64,000 nt of DNA from Evansella sp. LMS18. Its GTDB lineage: Bacteria > Bacillota > Bacilli > Bacillales > Salisediminibacteriaceae. Made by a program: the position numbers and the translations under genes. The stretch spans positions 1-64,000 of the forward strand of contig NZ_CP093301.1 of assembly GCF_024362785.1 (NCBI RefSeq). The letters run 5' to 3'. The number at the start of each line of letters is the position of its first letter. Position 1 is the first letter of the stretch. A model generated the notes under the pieces. That model saw only the letters and a program-made list of their open reading frames with translations. It was not told the origin of the DNA and did not search any database. This document shows positions 26,129 through 36,408 of this stretch, in pieces.

Positions 26129-26518
26129 AAAAGCGCAAGCGCTTTGGTCACGAGCGACAAATGCGGCCTGCGTTGCTTCGAAGCGTAAATTTGGGCCGAG
26201 TAACCGCAGGCCCAAGCACTGCCTCTTCCTCTGCGAGTGCAGCTCCGGAGTGTATACGTCGAGGCAACTCGCAGCTTTTCAAGTGGCTATGCTCGTTGGA
26301 CAGCTTACTCGAGGATGCTATTCAGAAGCCGCTCTTTGGCTTCAAGTGCTCCTGCGATTACTCGTCGCAAGTCAGCATAGATGCCAATTCAGGTAGTAGC
26401 CTGCCTGAAGTGACCTCGGTAACTGTCTCTTCCTCTTTCAGAAGTGCTTCGAAGTGTACCCGTCGAGACAACTCGAAGCATACTCGTGATGTAAACGCTC
26501 GTCGCTGGAGCTGGACGA
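26129..26518 (-). repeat. R3 mosaic repeat, long copy
   Basis: About 390 bp filling the gap between the recombinase-like gene and hfq. It is inverted relative to the 23819-24010 copy. It shares both ends with that copy, starts 15 bp after the stop codon, and carries two modules (26222-26272 and 26422-26478) built on a CTCGACG..AGAGGAAGAG core. The extra length lies between the modules. No coding signal in either strand. Confidence 0.8.
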
Positions 26519-26562
26519 CTTATCCACAGAATTAAACTTTTATAATTTCCTAAACAAAGAAA

Positions 26563-26599
26563 AAAACAAGCTTCCACAAAGCAAGTGGAAGCTTGTTTT
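26563..26599 (-). terminator. Terminator of hfq
   Basis: AAAACAAGCTTCCAC / GTGGAAGCTTGTTTT 15-bp stem directly abutting the hfq stop codon. Possibly bidirectional. Confidence 0.9.
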
Positions 26600-26842
26600 T
26601 TATCCGTTATTGTTTTCCTGATTATTAAGCTGAACGTTTCTTTGTGGTGAGAAAGTAGAGATAGCATGTTTATAAACTAACTGCTGTTTTCCGTCCGTAT
26701 CTAAAATTACCGTGAAATTATCAAAGCTTTTTACAAAGCCACGGAGCTGGAAACCGTTCAATAAGAAAACCGTTACTGGGATATTTTCTTTTCTTAATTG
26801 GTTCAAAAATTGATCCTGAATATTTACTGGTTGCTGTTTCAT
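26600..26842 (-). CDS. hfq: RNA chaperone Hfq
   Basis: An 80-residue Sm-like protein with the Q-D-x-F-L-N-Q-L-R proximal-face motif, the [13 protein letters not shown] Sm1 and the Y-K-H-A-I-S-T Sm2 motif. It forms a hexamer that binds small RNAs and A-rich RNA. The ATG at 26842 is chosen for family length. A TTG two codons further upstream (26848) is closer to the GGGAGG ribosome binding site and is possible. It follows miaA in the conserved miaA-hfq order. Confidence 0.95.
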   Translation of the reverse strand: MKQQPVNIQDQFLNQLRKENIPVTVFLLNGFQLRGFVKSFDNFTVILDTDGKQQLVYKHAISTFSPQRNVQLNNQENNNG

Positions 26843-26888
26843 CGTCAAGCAGGCCTCCCTCTATTTACATTATTATCTATATTCGCTA

Positions 26889-27809
26889 TTAATAACAGCT
26901 TTCCTTCACAAATTGGTGAATTTCTTTCAGCTTTTTTTCTCTGTCTCCGGCCATATCGAACCAGGTTAAGTCCATTTTATTCCGGAACCATGTGAGCTGC
27001 CGTTTAGCATATCTCCGGGAATTTCTCTTTAACAGTTCAATGGCGTCCTCTCTGGAAAGCCTTCCTTCGAGGAATTCATATATTTCCTTATACCCGATTG
27101 CCTGAACTGACTGGCATTCTTTAATCCCCGCGTTGTAAAGTCGCTCAGATTCTTCAATCAACCCCTGGTCAACCATCAGATCTACTCGTTTATTGATTCG
27201 CTCATATAATAATTCCCGCTCCATCGTCAGCCCGATCAAAGCAGTATCGTAAGGAGATTTATCAGGTTGCCGAGGTCTTTCTGCGATTGTTTTGCCTGTC
27301 AGCTTATATACTTCCAGCGCACGGATAATTCGCCGCACGTTATTAGGATGCAGCTCCCCGTAGCTATCAGGGTCGATGCTTTTCAGTTTATTATGTAAGG
27401 CTTCAGCTCCGTGCTGACGGGCAAACTCTTCCATTTCCTTTCGGTATTCCGGGTCTCCCTCTGTCTCTGAAAAATCATAGTCGTAAATCACCGCATTTAA
27501 ATAAAGCCCGGTACCCCCAACAATGATAGGCAGCTTTCCTTTATTATTAATTTCCTCAATTAACTGTCTGGCCCGCTCCTGAAATTCCGCTGCAGAAAAC
27601 GAGTCTCTCGGATCTTTTATATCTATCAGGTGATGAGGGACGCCCTCCATTTCCTCCGGAGTCACTTTTGCCGTTCCGATGTCCATCCCTTTATACACCT
27701 GCATAGAATCCCCACTGATCACTTCCCCGTTGAACTCCTTCGCAAGGGAGATACCAGTGTCTGTTTTTCCAACAGCTGTTGGACCGGCAATAACTATTAA
27801 CTTCATCAT
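26889..27809 (-). CDS. miaA: tRNA dimethylallyltransferase MiaA
   Basis: A 306-residue enzyme with the P-loop G-P-T-A-V-G-K-T, the G-D-S-M-Q-V-Y-K-G-M-D-I-G-T-A-K substrate motif, V-P-H-H-L-I-D and the I-I-V-G-G-T-G-L-Y loop. It adds a dimethylallyl group to N6 of adenosine 37 in tRNAs reading UNN codons. MiaB, encoded at 36408-37955, then thiomethylates the same base. GGTGGAATTAA precedes the start. The preceding methyltransferase gene ends 12 bp upstream, suggesting cotranscription. Confidence 0.96.
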   Translation of the reverse strand: MMKLIVIAGPTAVGKTDTGISLAKEFNGEVISGDSMQVYKGMDIGTAKVTPEEMEGVPHHLIDIKDPRDSFSAAEFQERARQLIEEINNKGKLPIIVGGTGLYLNAVIYDYDFSETEGDPEYRKEMEEFARQHGAEALHNKLKSIDPDSYGELHPNNVRRIIRALEVYKLTGKTIAERPRQPDKSPYDTALIGLTMERELLYERINKRVDLMVDQGLIEESERLYNAGIKECQSVQAIGYKEIYEFLEGRLSREDAIELLKRNSRRYAKRQLTWFRNKMDLTWFDMAGDREKKLKEIHQFVKESCY

Positions 27810-27820
27810 TTAATTCCACC

Positions 27821-28612
27821 TTAGCTGTTTAATTCAATTACGCCAAAATGATAGGTTGCTGAAGGCCTGACCTGCACTTCAAAACCAAACCGGCTGAATC
27901 TGCTGCTCCGGAAATGGTCTTTTAGCACCACACGTTTTTTCGCCACTCTCAAAGCTTCCTCCACAGCTTCCCCGGTTAACGGCTGATGCTCAGTAAAAGG
28001 CCTCATTGCATCAAACCCGTCTGAACCGGATACCGACTCTTCAAACATAGGATCAAAATAGATGATGTCAACAGAGTTATCTGATTGTTTTTTTAACCAG
28101 TCAAAGTGTGAAGTGCCTGTAACACGGACTCTTCTCATTGCTTCATCAACTTCAGCGAGACCGCTGGTATACTCCATCATTCCTTGTTTTACGATATACG
28201 CAATAATCTCCGATTGCTCTGCTCCAGTCACCTCTCCCGTTTTTCCAGCTGCGAGGCTGGCGAGAATGGAGTCAGAACCAAGCCCAAGAGTGGCGTCAAA
28301 AAAACTGTCTCCTGGTTCAATCCTGCAGGCGTCCGTTAAAGGATCCTCCTTTGTTTTAAGCCAGTGCTTCGCCCGGAACATAGCTGCGTTCGGATGGAAG
28401 AAAAATGGAGGACGTTCTGGTTGCGCAGGATAAACAGCCAGCTTGTCTGCCCCTGCTGTGATAAGAGGTAAACGATGTGCCTCAATTAATTGTTTCACCG
28501 TCCTCTTTTTCCTTTCAATATACAGAGCGTTCAGGTTCCTCGCCGTCTGCTTTGCTTTGGACACTGTCCCTTCCGTAGGACGTCCAGCTGTAGTTACAAG
28601 TAATTTATCCAT
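27821..28612 (-). CDS. RsmJ-like class I SAM methyltransferase (YpiP-like)
   Basis: A 263-residue protein whose C-terminal half is a Rossmann methyltransferase: the glycine-rich motif F-F-D-A-T-L-G-L-G-S-D-S, a T-G-A-E-Q motif, and I-I-Y-F-D-P-M-F, the catalytic-type D-P-M-F resembling RsmJ's D-P-M-Y. The N-terminal about 85 residues form a separate domain with Y-P-A-Q-P-E-R-P-P-F-F-F-H-P-N. It resembles the uncharacterised Bacillus YpiP group. A guanine-N2 rRNA target is possible by analogy only. It lies between mutL and miaA. Confidence 0.75.
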   Translation of the reverse strand: MDKLLVTTAGRPTEGTVSKAKQTARNLNALYIERKKRTVKQLIEAHRLPLITAGADKLAVYPAQPERPPFFFHPNAAMFRAKHWLKTKEDPLTDACRIEPGDSFFDATLGLGSDSILASLAAGKTGEVTGAEQSEIIAYIVKQGMMEYTSGLAEVDEAMRRVRVTGTSHFDWLKKQSDNSVDIIYFDPMFEESVSGSDGFDAMRPFTEHQPLTGEAVEEALRVAKKRVVLKDHFRSSRFSRFGFEVQVRPSATYHFGVIELNS

Positions 28613-28725
28613 ACCTCAGCCTCTTCTGCATTGCTGATTTTTTCCGCAGATTACTATTTTACCTGCAAGGAAGAAGATATAAACCTATTTTCCTGTTAAA
28701 AGATATGTCCGTCCCCTCCCCTATG

Positions 28726-30759
28726 TTACATAATCCGTTTAAACATGCGCTCCATTTCATAGGTGGAGTACTGAATAACAACAGGCCTCCCATGGGGGCA
28801 GGTGTATGGTTCCTCACATGTACGGAGAGTTTCAAGCAGGCGGAATATCTCATCTTTAGTTAAATATCTGTTGGCTTTAATGGCCGATTTACATGACATC
28901 AATATGGCTGCTTCTTCCCGCAGCTTCCCTATATCAACAGACTCCTTATCTTTAACCTGCTCCAGCATGGCTTCGATAAGTTCCTGTTCACGCCCCTTTG
29001 GAAACCAGGCCGGATGAGAGCGGACAAGGTATGTTCTTGAGCCAAAGGGCTCAAGAACGATCCCCGCTTTCTCCAAAATATGACCCCGCTCTTTGACTCT
29101 CTCCTCTTCCGCCTGTGTGAGTTCCACAGTGAGGGGGACGAGAAGATCCTGAAGTTCAGGCGCTGTTTTTGCCAGTTTCTCTCTGTAATACTCGTAATTA
29201 ATTCTCTCCTGCGCCGCATGCTGATCGATAATATACAATCCATTCTCGTTCTGGGCAAGTATATAAGTGCCGTGGAGCTGACCGATTGGATACATGACAG
29301 GCAGCGCCTTTTCATCAGCCGGAGAACTAACCTGGTTAATCTGTTCAGGTTCTTCCAGCTCTTCCTGAAATGTATCACTGTCATGTTCCGGGCTTATTGA
29401 GGTATCTTCAGCTTGCTCCATTTCCACACCACTGGTCCCTGGATCAAAACCACTATCTTTCTGTTCTTCCTGCTGGTGCTGTGTAGTACGTAAAGCTGTA
29501 TTGGCTGCATTCACTGTATATCCAGCGTCCTCTGTTTCTTCCTTAGAAACGGAGGTACGTTCTGTCTCACTGTTCAGCCCTGTCATTCCAGGGATGTTTG
29601 CCGCCTCGCCAAACTTCTCCCCTGGAGGATTCTCCGCTCCATCTGTATATTCCGCTGTCTGTTCTTTTGCTTCTTTTCTGTGGGCACTGTCCCCAGTGTC
29701 ATGACTCAGCTGGAAAGAGAGCTGTTCCGACTGCTGTTTTTTTATCCTCGGTGCATTCACTTCAGGAATAAGTCTCGTCTTTTGAAAAACCTTTTTAATT
29801 GATTCCGTCACCAGCTCCTGCAACGCCTGCTCTTTACTGAGGCGCACTTCCAGCTTGGATGGATGTACGTTCACATCGATTAAAATCGGATCCATGTTAA
29901 TTTTCAGCACCGCGATCGGAAATTTACCAATTGGCAGCAGGGTGTGGAATCCTTCCTGGATAGCTTTCATCAATGGAAAGCTGCGTATATATCTGCCGTT
30001 TATGATTGTGGTCATGTAAGACCGGTTTGACCTCGTAACTTCCGGAAGTGCCATATAGCCTTCTATTTTAAAATCGAGTGATTCTGCTTCCAGGGGCAGC
30101 ATTTTTTTCGCTGTTCCTGAACCATAAATAGCAGCAATCACACGGAGGAGATCTCCGTTTCCTGCCGTTTTCAGCAGCGGCTTCCCATTATGTGTCAGAT
30201 GGAAGGAAATTTCCGGGTGAGCGAGTGCCATCCTGTTTAACACATCAGAAATATGGCCAAGTTCGGTAGGGATCGTCCTCAAGTATTTTAACCGGGCCGG
30301 AGTATTATAAAACAGCTCGGATACCGCTATTTCCGTACCTTTTCTTGGTGGAGAAGAACCCTTGTGGAGAATTTTTCCCCCTTCAAGTTTTATCTCGTTT
30401 CCATGGCTTCCTCCATTGCTCGTTTTCATCGTCACTTTTGCTACAGAAGCTATACTTGGCAGTGCCTCGCCACGAAATCCAAGTGTAGCAATTCGGAAGA
30501 GGTCCTTGTCATTTCGAATCTTACTGGTGGCATGCCGGTAAAAAGCAGTCTCAAGGTCGTCATCTTCAAGGCCGTCTCCATCATCAAGCACCCTGATAAG
30601 GGATAGCCCTCCTTCTTCAATATCGACACGAATTTGAGAGCTGTTCGCATCAATCGCATTTTCCACCAGCTCTTTTACTACAGAAGCGGGGCGCTCCACC
30701 ACTTCACCAGCTGCTATCTTATTGGAAAGCTGATCATCCAGCTGAAATATTTTACCCAT
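28726..30759 (-). CDS. mutL: DNA mismatch repair protein MutL
   Basis: A 677-residue protein. The GHKL ATPase domain (about 1-330) has [15 protein letters not shown] and [11 protein letters not shown] long acidic, Gln/Glu-rich linker (about 340-480) follows. The C-terminal dimerisation/endonuclease domain has [21 protein letters not shown] and C-P-H-G-R-P-V, the Zn-binding nicking site of MutLs from bacteria that lack MutH. It follows mutS by about 56 bp in the normal mutSL operon. Confidence 0.96.
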   Translation of the reverse strand: MGKIFQLDDQLSNKIAAGEVVERPASVVKELVENAIDANSSQIRVDIEEGGLSLIRVLDDGDGLEDDDLETAFYRHATSKIRNDKDLFRIATLGFRGEALPSIASVAKVTMKTSNGGSHGNEIKLEGGKILHKGSSPPRKGTEIAVSELFYNTPARLKYLRTIPTELGHISDVLNRMALAHPEISFHLTHNGKPLLKTAGNGDLLRVIAAIYGSGTAKKMLPLEAESLDFKIEGYMALPEVTRSNRSYMTTIINGRYIRSFPLMKAIQEGFHTLLPIGKFPIAVLKINMDPILIDVNVHPSKLEVRLSKEQALQELVTESIKKVFQKTRLIPEVNAPRIKKQQSEQLSFQLSHDTGDSAHRKEAKEQTAEYTDGAENPPGEKFGEAANIPGMTGLNSETERTSVSKEETEDAGYTVNAANTALRTTQHQQEEQKDSGFDPGTSGVEMEQAEDTSISPEHDSDTFQEELEEPEQINQVSSPADEKALPVMYPIGQLHGTYILAQNENGLYIIDQHAAQERINYEYYREKLAKTAPELQDLLVPLTVELTQAEEERVKERGHILEKAGIVLEPFGSRTYLVRSHPAWFPKGREQELIEAMLEQVKDKESVDIGKLREEAAILMSCKSAIKANRYLTKDEIFRLLETLRTCEEPYTCPHGRPVVIQYSTYEMERMFKRIM

Positions 30760-30815
30760 ATTGTCCCACCACCTTTTTCTGAGAACTTCTATTGATAATA
30801 TTACTCTGCCGGAGC

Positions 30816-33476
30816 CTAGCCCTGTCTCCCCATTGCTTTACGCTGCAGCTTGTCCAGCAGCTGAATCGCTTCAATAGGGCTGACATGCAGAAGATTTAAC
30901 GACTGCAGCTCCTGAATGATTTTCTTTTCTTCTTCGGAGAGCTGCTTTCCGGTGTATTCCTGGACTCCGGCGGATGTTTTCTCTTCCGCTGGTTCCTCCC
31001 CAAATAAAGTCAGCTGCATAATCCCATTATTGGATTCTTCCTGTTCAGGGTCCGTTTCCGAGGCAATCTGTTTTTCTGAACGAACCGCTGTATACTGGTC
31101 ATTCTCAAACTCATGCAGAATTGTTTTCGCTCTGGAAATGAGTCTAGAAGGGAGTTCAGCGAGCTCGGCAACATAGATTCCGTAGCTTCTGTCAGCCGCG
31201 CCGTCAACCACTTTATGAAGGAAAACAACTTTTCCGTCCTCTTCCATAGCAGAAACATGAACGTTTTTCAGTTTCGGCAAATCGTCAGCAAGTGACGTTA
31301 ATTCATGATAATGGGTGGAAAACAACGTTTTTGCCCCGATTTCATCATGAATATATTCCACAATAGCCTGCGCAAGGGCCATCCCGTCATATGTGGAAGT
31401 ACCACGCCCGATTTCGTCGAGGAGAATCAGGCTTTTATCTGTTGAGCGGGAAACAGCGTGCTTCGTTTCCAGCATTTCTACCATAAAGGTACTTTGCCCC
31501 TGGGCGAGATCATCAGCAGCGCCAATTCTTGTGAAAATCTGGTCGAATACAGGCAGAACTGCGGAACTTGCAGGGACATACGAACCTATTTGCGCCATAA
31601 CCGAAACAAGGGCCAGCTGGCGCATATACGTACTTTTACCAGCCATGTTAGGCCCTGTGATAAGCAGCATGGACTCTTCCTCATCAAGGATAATATCATT
31701 ACTGACATATTCGCCCTGGTCGATCATCTTTTCAACGACCGGATGCCGGCCATCCTTTATGTGAACGCCGCCTTCCGGATGGATTTCAGGCTTCACATAC
31801 CTGTTTTGCTCCGCCACTTCCCCGAAGCTCTGGAGAACATCAAGGGTACTCAGTACAACGGCAAGCTCCTGCAGAGGCCGGATAAACAGTTTTACCTGTT
31901 CACGGAGTTCCATGAATAATTCATACTCCAGCTTTTCACTTTTCTCCTCTGCTTCAAGGATCAATGCTTCTTTTTCTTTCAGCTCTTCGGTAATGAACCG
32001 TTCGGCATTGGCGAGCGTCTGCTTTCTCTCATATCTTCCCTCCGGAAGTGAACCAAGGTTGGAACGTGTTACTTCTATATAATAGCCGAACACTTTATTA
32101 AAACCGATTTTAAGAGATTTAATGCCTGTTTCCTGCCGCTCTTTCTGCTCGAGGGATGCTATCCATGTTTTTCCGTTCCTCATCGCATCACGATATTCAT
32201 CTAATGCCGCGTTAAAACCATCCTTAATTATTTCTCCCTCTGTAATGGATACCGGGGGATCTTCCTGAATACTCTTGTCAAGGAGCTGTTCCAGGTCGCT
32301 GCAGTCATCCACTCCGTTTATAAGAGAGGTAGCATAGCCATTAGAAAGGCCTTTTACAGTTTCAAATATTTGCGGCACTGCCCTCAGAGATCTCTTCAGC
32401 TGAATCATATCCCTTGCATTCACGTTGCCGAAAGCTACTTTTCCTGCGAGGCGTTCCAGGTCATATACACCGCTCAGCTGTTCTTTCAGTGTTTCTCTTT
32501 CAAAGAAATGCTCTATCAAGGCTTCCACAAGACCAAGCCTTTGTTCAATGGCTGTTTTTGAAACAAGGGGGCGTTCCAGCCATTGTTTCAGGAGCCTCCC
32601 TCCCATAGCGGTTTCCGTTTTATCAAGCACCCATAAAAGGGAACCTTGTTTTTTCTTATCCCGCATCGTTTCAGTCAGCTCAAGGTTTCTCTTTGAATGA
32701 GCGTCAAGCCCCATGAATTCTCCAGGGAGAAAATAAACGGCTGGCTTTAAATGTTCCAGGCTTCTTTTTGTCGTACGGTTTACGTACTGGATAAGCCTCC
32801 GGCATGCTTCTCCTGCCTTTTCATCTTCTATCTCATCGAGAAGTAAACCGGTAATACTATCTCCTCCAAGTTCCTCCTCATAAGAAACCGTAACACCAAG
32901 CCTTTGCTTCAGTTCAGCCTGGTCCGATTCAGGGAAAGCGGAGGATAGCACGATTTCTTTCGCTTTGAACTTTGCTGCCTGATGAATGAGGTCTTCCAGG
33001 CTGCCGGTGAGAACCGTTGCAAGAAATTCCCCTGTTGACATATCTGCGGCAGCCAGGGCGAACTTATTTTCTGAAAAAGCGGATACGGACAGGAGATAAT
33101 TATTTTCTTTTTCAGACAGCATGGCGCCTTCCATGACTGTTCCAGGTGTTATAACCTGAACTACTTCTCTCCTTACTACCCCTTTCGCCTGCTGCGGGTC
33201 CTCCGTCTGTTCACAAATAGCCACTTTATAGCCTTTATTAATTAACTGTGATATGTAGGATTCCGCCGAATGGTAAGGTACACCGCACATAGGAATGCTG
33301 TCTTCCCCTTTTCCCCGGCGAGTTAAAGTGATCTCAAGTTCTTTTGCAGCTTTTTTTGCATCTTCAAAAAACAGCTCGTAAAAGTCACCGAGACGAAAAA
33401 ATAAAAAGGCATCATCGTATTCTGCCTTAATTCGTAGATACTGCTCTATCATAGGAGTTGGTTTTGTAATTGCCAT
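30816..33476 (-). CDS. mutS: DNA mismatch repair protein MutS
   Basis: An 886-residue MutS with the mismatch-binding F-x-E motif (F-Y-E-L-F-F-E near residue 31), connector, lever and clamp domains. The ATPase has Walker [10 protein letters not shown], Walker [14 protein letters not shown] and the [10 protein letters not shown] motif. The end carries the usual helix-turn-helix dimerisation part after an acidic linker. It recognises mispairs and recruits MutL. ACGGAGGGC precedes the ATG. Confidence 0.97.
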   Translation of the reverse strand: MAITKPTPMIEQYLRIKAEYDDAFLFFRLGDFYELFFEDAKKAAKELEITLTRRGKGEDSIPMCGVPYHSAESYISQLINKGYKVAICEQTEDPQQAKGVVRREVVQVITPGTVMEGAMLSEKENNYLLSVSAFSENKFALAAADMSTGEFLATVLTGSLEDLIHQAAKFKAKEIVLSSAFPESDQAELKQRLGVTVSYEEELGGDSITGLLLDEIEDEKAGEACRRLIQYVNRTTKRSLEHLKPAVYFLPGEFMGLDAHSKRNLELTETMRDKKKQGSLLWVLDKTETAMGGRLLKQWLERPLVSKTAIEQRLGLVEALIEHFFERETLKEQLSGVYDLERLAGKVAFGNVNARDMIQLKRSLRAVPQIFETVKGLSNGYATSLINGVDDCSDLEQLLDKSIQEDPPVSITEGEIIKDGFNAALDEYRDAMRNGKTWIASLEQKERQETGIKSLKIGFNKVFGYYIEVTRSNLGSLPEGRYERKQTLANAERFITEELKEKEALILEAEEKSEKLEYELFMELREQVKLFIRPLQELAVVLSTLDVLQSFGEVAEQNRYVKPEIHPEGGVHIKDGRHPVVEKMIDQGEYVSNDIILDEEESMLLITGPNMAGKSTYMRQLALVSVMAQIGSYVPASSAVLPVFDQIFTRIGAADDLAQGQSTFMVEMLETKHAVSRSTDKSLILLDEIGRGTSTYDGMALAQAIVEYIHDEIGAKTLFSTHYHELTSLADDLPKLKNVHVSAMEEDGKVVFLHKVVDGAADRSYGIYVAELAELPSRLISRAKTILHEFENDQYTAVRSEKQIASETDPEQEESNNGIMQLTLFGEEPAEEKTSAGVQEYTGKQLSEEEKKIIQELQSLNLLHVSPIEAIQLLDKLQRKAMGRQG

Positions 33477-33554
33477 TTTTGCCCTCCGTACTTATATTCC
33501 AAATAACAGACATAATCAGTCATAATCCAATTATAACATACGTTTTTCGATCTG

Positions 33555-34616
33555 CTAATCTGTTAATTCTTTCAGAAAATGCTGCCAGTCTTCCAGTCTC
33601 GCAGCATCCTTTTTTGTTAAGTAAGGGGAAATTTTCCCAAAGCTTTCCTTGGCTGCTCTTTTTAATTCCTGCCTGTCTCCGGAATAATAAGCTTTTGCGG
33701 TCTCCTGAGATACGGGTAGAGCCGGAAGAGTTTCATTAAAAAATAAAGTTTCTGTCCACTGAAAAAATGGAAGCCCATCATCAATTAAATGGAACCATGT
33801 TGGCAGGCTCCGGTATTCAAACCCATTAAACTTATTCAGCCTGCATGCCCCAAGCCGACCATATGTCTGCCGTCTGGAAATGGAAGGAGAGATTTGACTT
33901 GAGGCCAGTGGTATCGTAAGCAGTGAATCCAGCAGAGAAATCCTCCTGTATGTCGGCATCTGGCTGGACACATGGAAATGACCACCAAGCAAAAAGCGAC
34001 CAACTGGATTTTCTTCTGATACGATTCGCAGATTTTTTGCCCTCGCTTTTGCCTCGATTAACCGTTTCAATCGGCGGAATTCCAGATGAAGTGCTTTACC
34101 ACCAGGCTGGGGATTTGCTCTCAATTCAATGACCGGCTGATAAAAATGATGTTCTTTTCGGATTAATGCCTGGTCGACCCCGATTTCATTCTGCAAATCA
34201 TACTGCAGAGGGACTGCAGTAAATCTGCCTGAGTGTTTATTAAGGAGCATGATTTCCAGATCAGCCCCTAAAAGTGATAAAGGGTTCTCAGCAGGATGCT
34301 CCTCATTTGATCCGGTTCCCTGTGCTGTCTTTGCTTCAGTTACGGAAACTATGCCCAGCTCTTTCCCTTTACGCTGTACTGTTGCTGTGAAATTGGGTAT
34401 CCCTGAATAGTAGGCTGACATCAGTGCCAGATCGAGCATTTCTTTCCCGGAATAAAACTTTGAAACATCTCTTTGCCGATTGAGCGGGTGGCGCTTATTT
34501 TCTGCGTCTGAAAATTCAATAGTAATGGGAACGAATTCCTCGCCAGTAACGGTTAACTGAACGGCTGTTGATTCCTTATTCATTGTTTTTATATAATGCT
34601 TCTCCCACGGTGTCAT
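33555..34616 (-). CDS. COOH-NH2 ligase type 2 / putative amidoligase
   Basis: A 353-residue protein with features of the glutamine synthetase-fold COOH-NH2 ligase family known from phages and Bacillus: G-A-D-L-E-I-M-L-L (usual family form G-A-D-P-E-F), E-I-G-V-D-Q near residue 145, P-V-I-E-L-R-A-N-P-Q-P, G-G-H-F-H-V-S and F-E-Y-R-S-L-P-T-W. These supply metal- and ATP-binding Glu/His residues. Such enzymes are predicted to form amide bonds on peptides, but no substrate is established. The gene lies between cotE and mutS, an addition relative to B. subtilis. GGAGGGGAAAA precedes its ATG. The first about 100 residues are less conserved-looking. Confidence 0.65.
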   Translation of the reverse strand: MTPWEKHYIKTMNKESTAVQLTVTGEEFVPITIEFSDAENKRHPLNRQRDVSKFYSGKEMLDLALMSAYYSGIPNFTATVQRKGKELGIVSVTEAKTAQGTGSNEEHPAENPLSLLGADLEIMLLNKHSGRFTAVPLQYDLQNEIGVDQALIRKEHHFYQPVIELRANPQPGGKALHLEFRRLKRLIEAKARAKNLRIVSEENPVGRFLLGGHFHVSSQMPTYRRISLLDSLLTIPLASSQISPSISRRQTYGRLGACRLNKFNGFEYRSLPTWFHLIDDGLPFFQWTETLFFNETLPALPVSQETAKAYYSGDRQELKRAAKESFGKISPYLTKKDAARLEDWQHFLKELTD

Positions 34617-34780
34617 TTTTCCCCTCCTTCCTGGTTTCTGTCCAGCTGCCGTTTATGTGGTAAAAAAAAAGGGTTGTCCTTTTTTCCTTTATAAGCTTTG
34701 AATCGTAATGGCTTGTATGGAGGATTTCCAGCTAATTGCCGGAGTGGCTCCAGCTTGCAGGTTTTAAACAAAAGAAATAA

Positions 34781-34802
34781 GGAAGAAGAGTGGTCTTCTT
34801 CC
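34781..34802 (-). terminator. Terminator of cotE
   Basis: GGAAGAAGA / TCTTCTTCC stem with a 4-base loop, 8 bases beyond the cotE stop codon. The minus-strand tail is T-rich. Confidence 0.7.
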
Positions 34803-34810
34803 CTGGCAGA

Positions 34811-35383
34811 CTATTCTTCTAAATCACCCATGAGGAAGTTCGGATCAAGATCCTCAAAGTCTTCATCTTCTACATCATAATCCCAGACTTTCTCATCCCA
34901 GTCATCATTGATTCCATCAGGATTAACATATACACAAACCTTTGTTTCCCCGATTACTTCTACAAGGAATTCCCTCTCTACCTGGACATTCACATCGTTT
35001 CCATTTGAAGCGATGGTAGCTTCCAGCGTATTAGGCTGCTGTATGGCTCTGGCAACTACTTCCATTTGGTTTGAAAGGACGTTTTTATCCTGCATTGTAA
35101 GAGGCACTACGTCCTTATAATAAACCGTCTCAGTTGCCACGTTCGTTTTCGTATTGTTGCTGTAGGAGTACCAAATGTTGCAATCGTAATGGCCGTTGAT
35201 CTCAATTGCGTCTCCTTTTTTCGCTGCCTCATATTTGTGGTTAATAATCCAGCATCCTAAAATACTTGAAGGCTGCTGTGCAGGCGTGATAGCGTGGCTT
35301 GCCTGCGAAAACTTTCTTCCTTTGCCGCAAACGGCTTTCGTTATTATCTCTCTGTAATTTAGCTCTCTGTCTGCTGGTGACAT
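34811..35383 (-). CDS. cotE: Outer spore coat morphogenetic protein CotE
   Basis: A 190-residue protein matching Cot[15 protein letters not shown] near the start, [20 protein letters not shown], and the highly acidic tail with D-D-W-D-E and D-L-D-P-N-F-L. CotE is made in the mother cell, encircles the forespore and organises outer coat assembly. It sits in the conserved miaB-ricA-cotE-mutS neighbourhood. An AGGAGGGAAAAG ribosome binding site precedes the start. Confidence 0.95.
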   Translation of the reverse strand: MSPADRELNYREIITKAVCGKGRKFSQASHAITPAQQPSSILGCWIINHKYEAAKKGDAIEINGHYDCNIWYSYSNNTKTNVATETVYYKDVVPLTMQDKNVLSNQMEVVARAIQQPNTLEATIASNGNDVNVQVEREFLVEVIGETKVCVYVNPDGINDDWDEKVWDYDVEDEDFEDLDPNFLMGDLEE

Positions 35384-35770
35384 GCTTTTCCCTCCTCAAA
35401 CAATTGATTGACGCGCAGCAAACTAAAAATCTTAAAAATCAAGACGGTTTCACTTGCATCATATGCAAGACAAATGACCAATGTGTCAATTAATCTCTGC
35501 CTAATTCATCGTATGAAGAAGATGAAAAAATAGTTCTTGGAATTCTTTTTTTAAGTTTGAGAGAAAAAGAAAACCAGATACCAGCACTCATAAGCATGCA
35601 CTCTCCTCCACAGTTCAATTATTTATATGTCGTCAAGACGAGGTTCATGAATGAGAATTGGATTTTTTGATTTATTTATTAAATAATGTACGGTATGTGA
35701 AATATATTCGAGGCGGATTATTAAAAAGTGTGATGGTGTTGCGCTAACAGTTATTACTATATAGAAGGAT

Positions 35771-35861
35771 ATCGGCGAAATTGTTTTTTTATCGGCGAAG
35801 TGGGGTGATTTATCGGCGAAATATTAATTTTATCGGCGAAATCATCTTGTTTATCGGCGAA
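35771..35861 (+). repeat. R5 array A: five TATCGGCGAA repeats at 20/21-bp spacing
   Basis: ATCGGCGAA begins at 35771, 35791, 35812, 35832 and 35853, i.e. spacings of 20, 21, 20 and 21 bp. All five copies are identical across ATCGGCGAA. The spacers are AT-rich and unrelated to each other. The array sits alone in the 35384-35985 gap between cotE and ricA. The 35384-35760 part of that gap shows nothing else I can name. The period is not a multiple of three over two units, so it is not a coding repeat. Confidence 0.85.
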
Positions 35862-35937
35862 AATCCAATCAATGGAAATCCAGCGCTTGATGGCCCCCAA
35901 ACCAACTGCCTGCCTGTTGCCTTTCCTGAACAACAAA

Positions 35938-35966
35938 AAACCACCGTCCCCGATGAACGATGGTTT
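35938..35966 (-). terminator. Terminator of ricA
   Basis: AAACCACCGTC / GAACGATGGTTT stem with a T-rich end on the minus strand, about 20 bases past the ricA stop codon. Confidence 0.8.
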
Positions 35967-35985
35967 CTGTATCTTCCATTAATTA

Positions 35986-36408
35986 TTAACAGCCATGAGA
36001 GTCAAACGGGCTCTTTGTAGTAGTCCCTTTGAGCAAATCTCCGCCAGTTGACTTAATAATTTCGTTTGTTACTGTATTGGAAATCGTGCTGCTTACAAGC
36101 TGAAGCAGATTATTCACTTCCTGCTGTGACTGCTTAAATTCCTTAACAAGAGGAATGCTGTCCAGCTCATCCTGCAGTGCATCAATTCTCTCCTCCACAG
36201 CCTTCAAAGCTTCTGTTTTCTGGTAATGCTGAAGATTTACCGCTTCTTTCTGTTCTGATTTAATTTTTCCGATGATCTCCTGTACTTTCAGATGCTCATT
36301 AATCTGAAGCTCTGCACGTTTGAAGAAATCAACCTCTTCTGTCTCAGCGATCATCTTAGCTAGTTCTTTCGCGCGGTCTACAACTTCCTGTTTTGAATAG
36401 TTTGCCAT
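35986..36408 (-). CDS. ricA: RicA (YmcA) family protein
   Basis: A 140-residue all-helical protein of the YlbF/YmcA family with the typical A-K-E-L-A-K-M-I-A-E-T-E-E-V-x-F-F-K-R-A-E start and a central coiled coil. RicA works with RicF and RicT in a complex that affects mRNA maturation by RNase Y, biofilm formation and sporulation in B. subtilis. The C terminus ends in H-G-C. Its ATG shares a base with the miaB stop codon (TAATG). RNase Y itself is encoded at 45505-47067. Confidence 0.9.
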   Translation of the reverse strand: MANYSKQEVVDRAKELAKMIAETEEVDFFKRAELQINEHLKVQEIIGKIKSEQKEAVNLQHYQKTEALKAVEERIDALQDELDSIPLVKEFKQSQQEVNNLLQLVSSTISNTVTNEIIKSTGGDLLKGTTTKSPFDSHGC

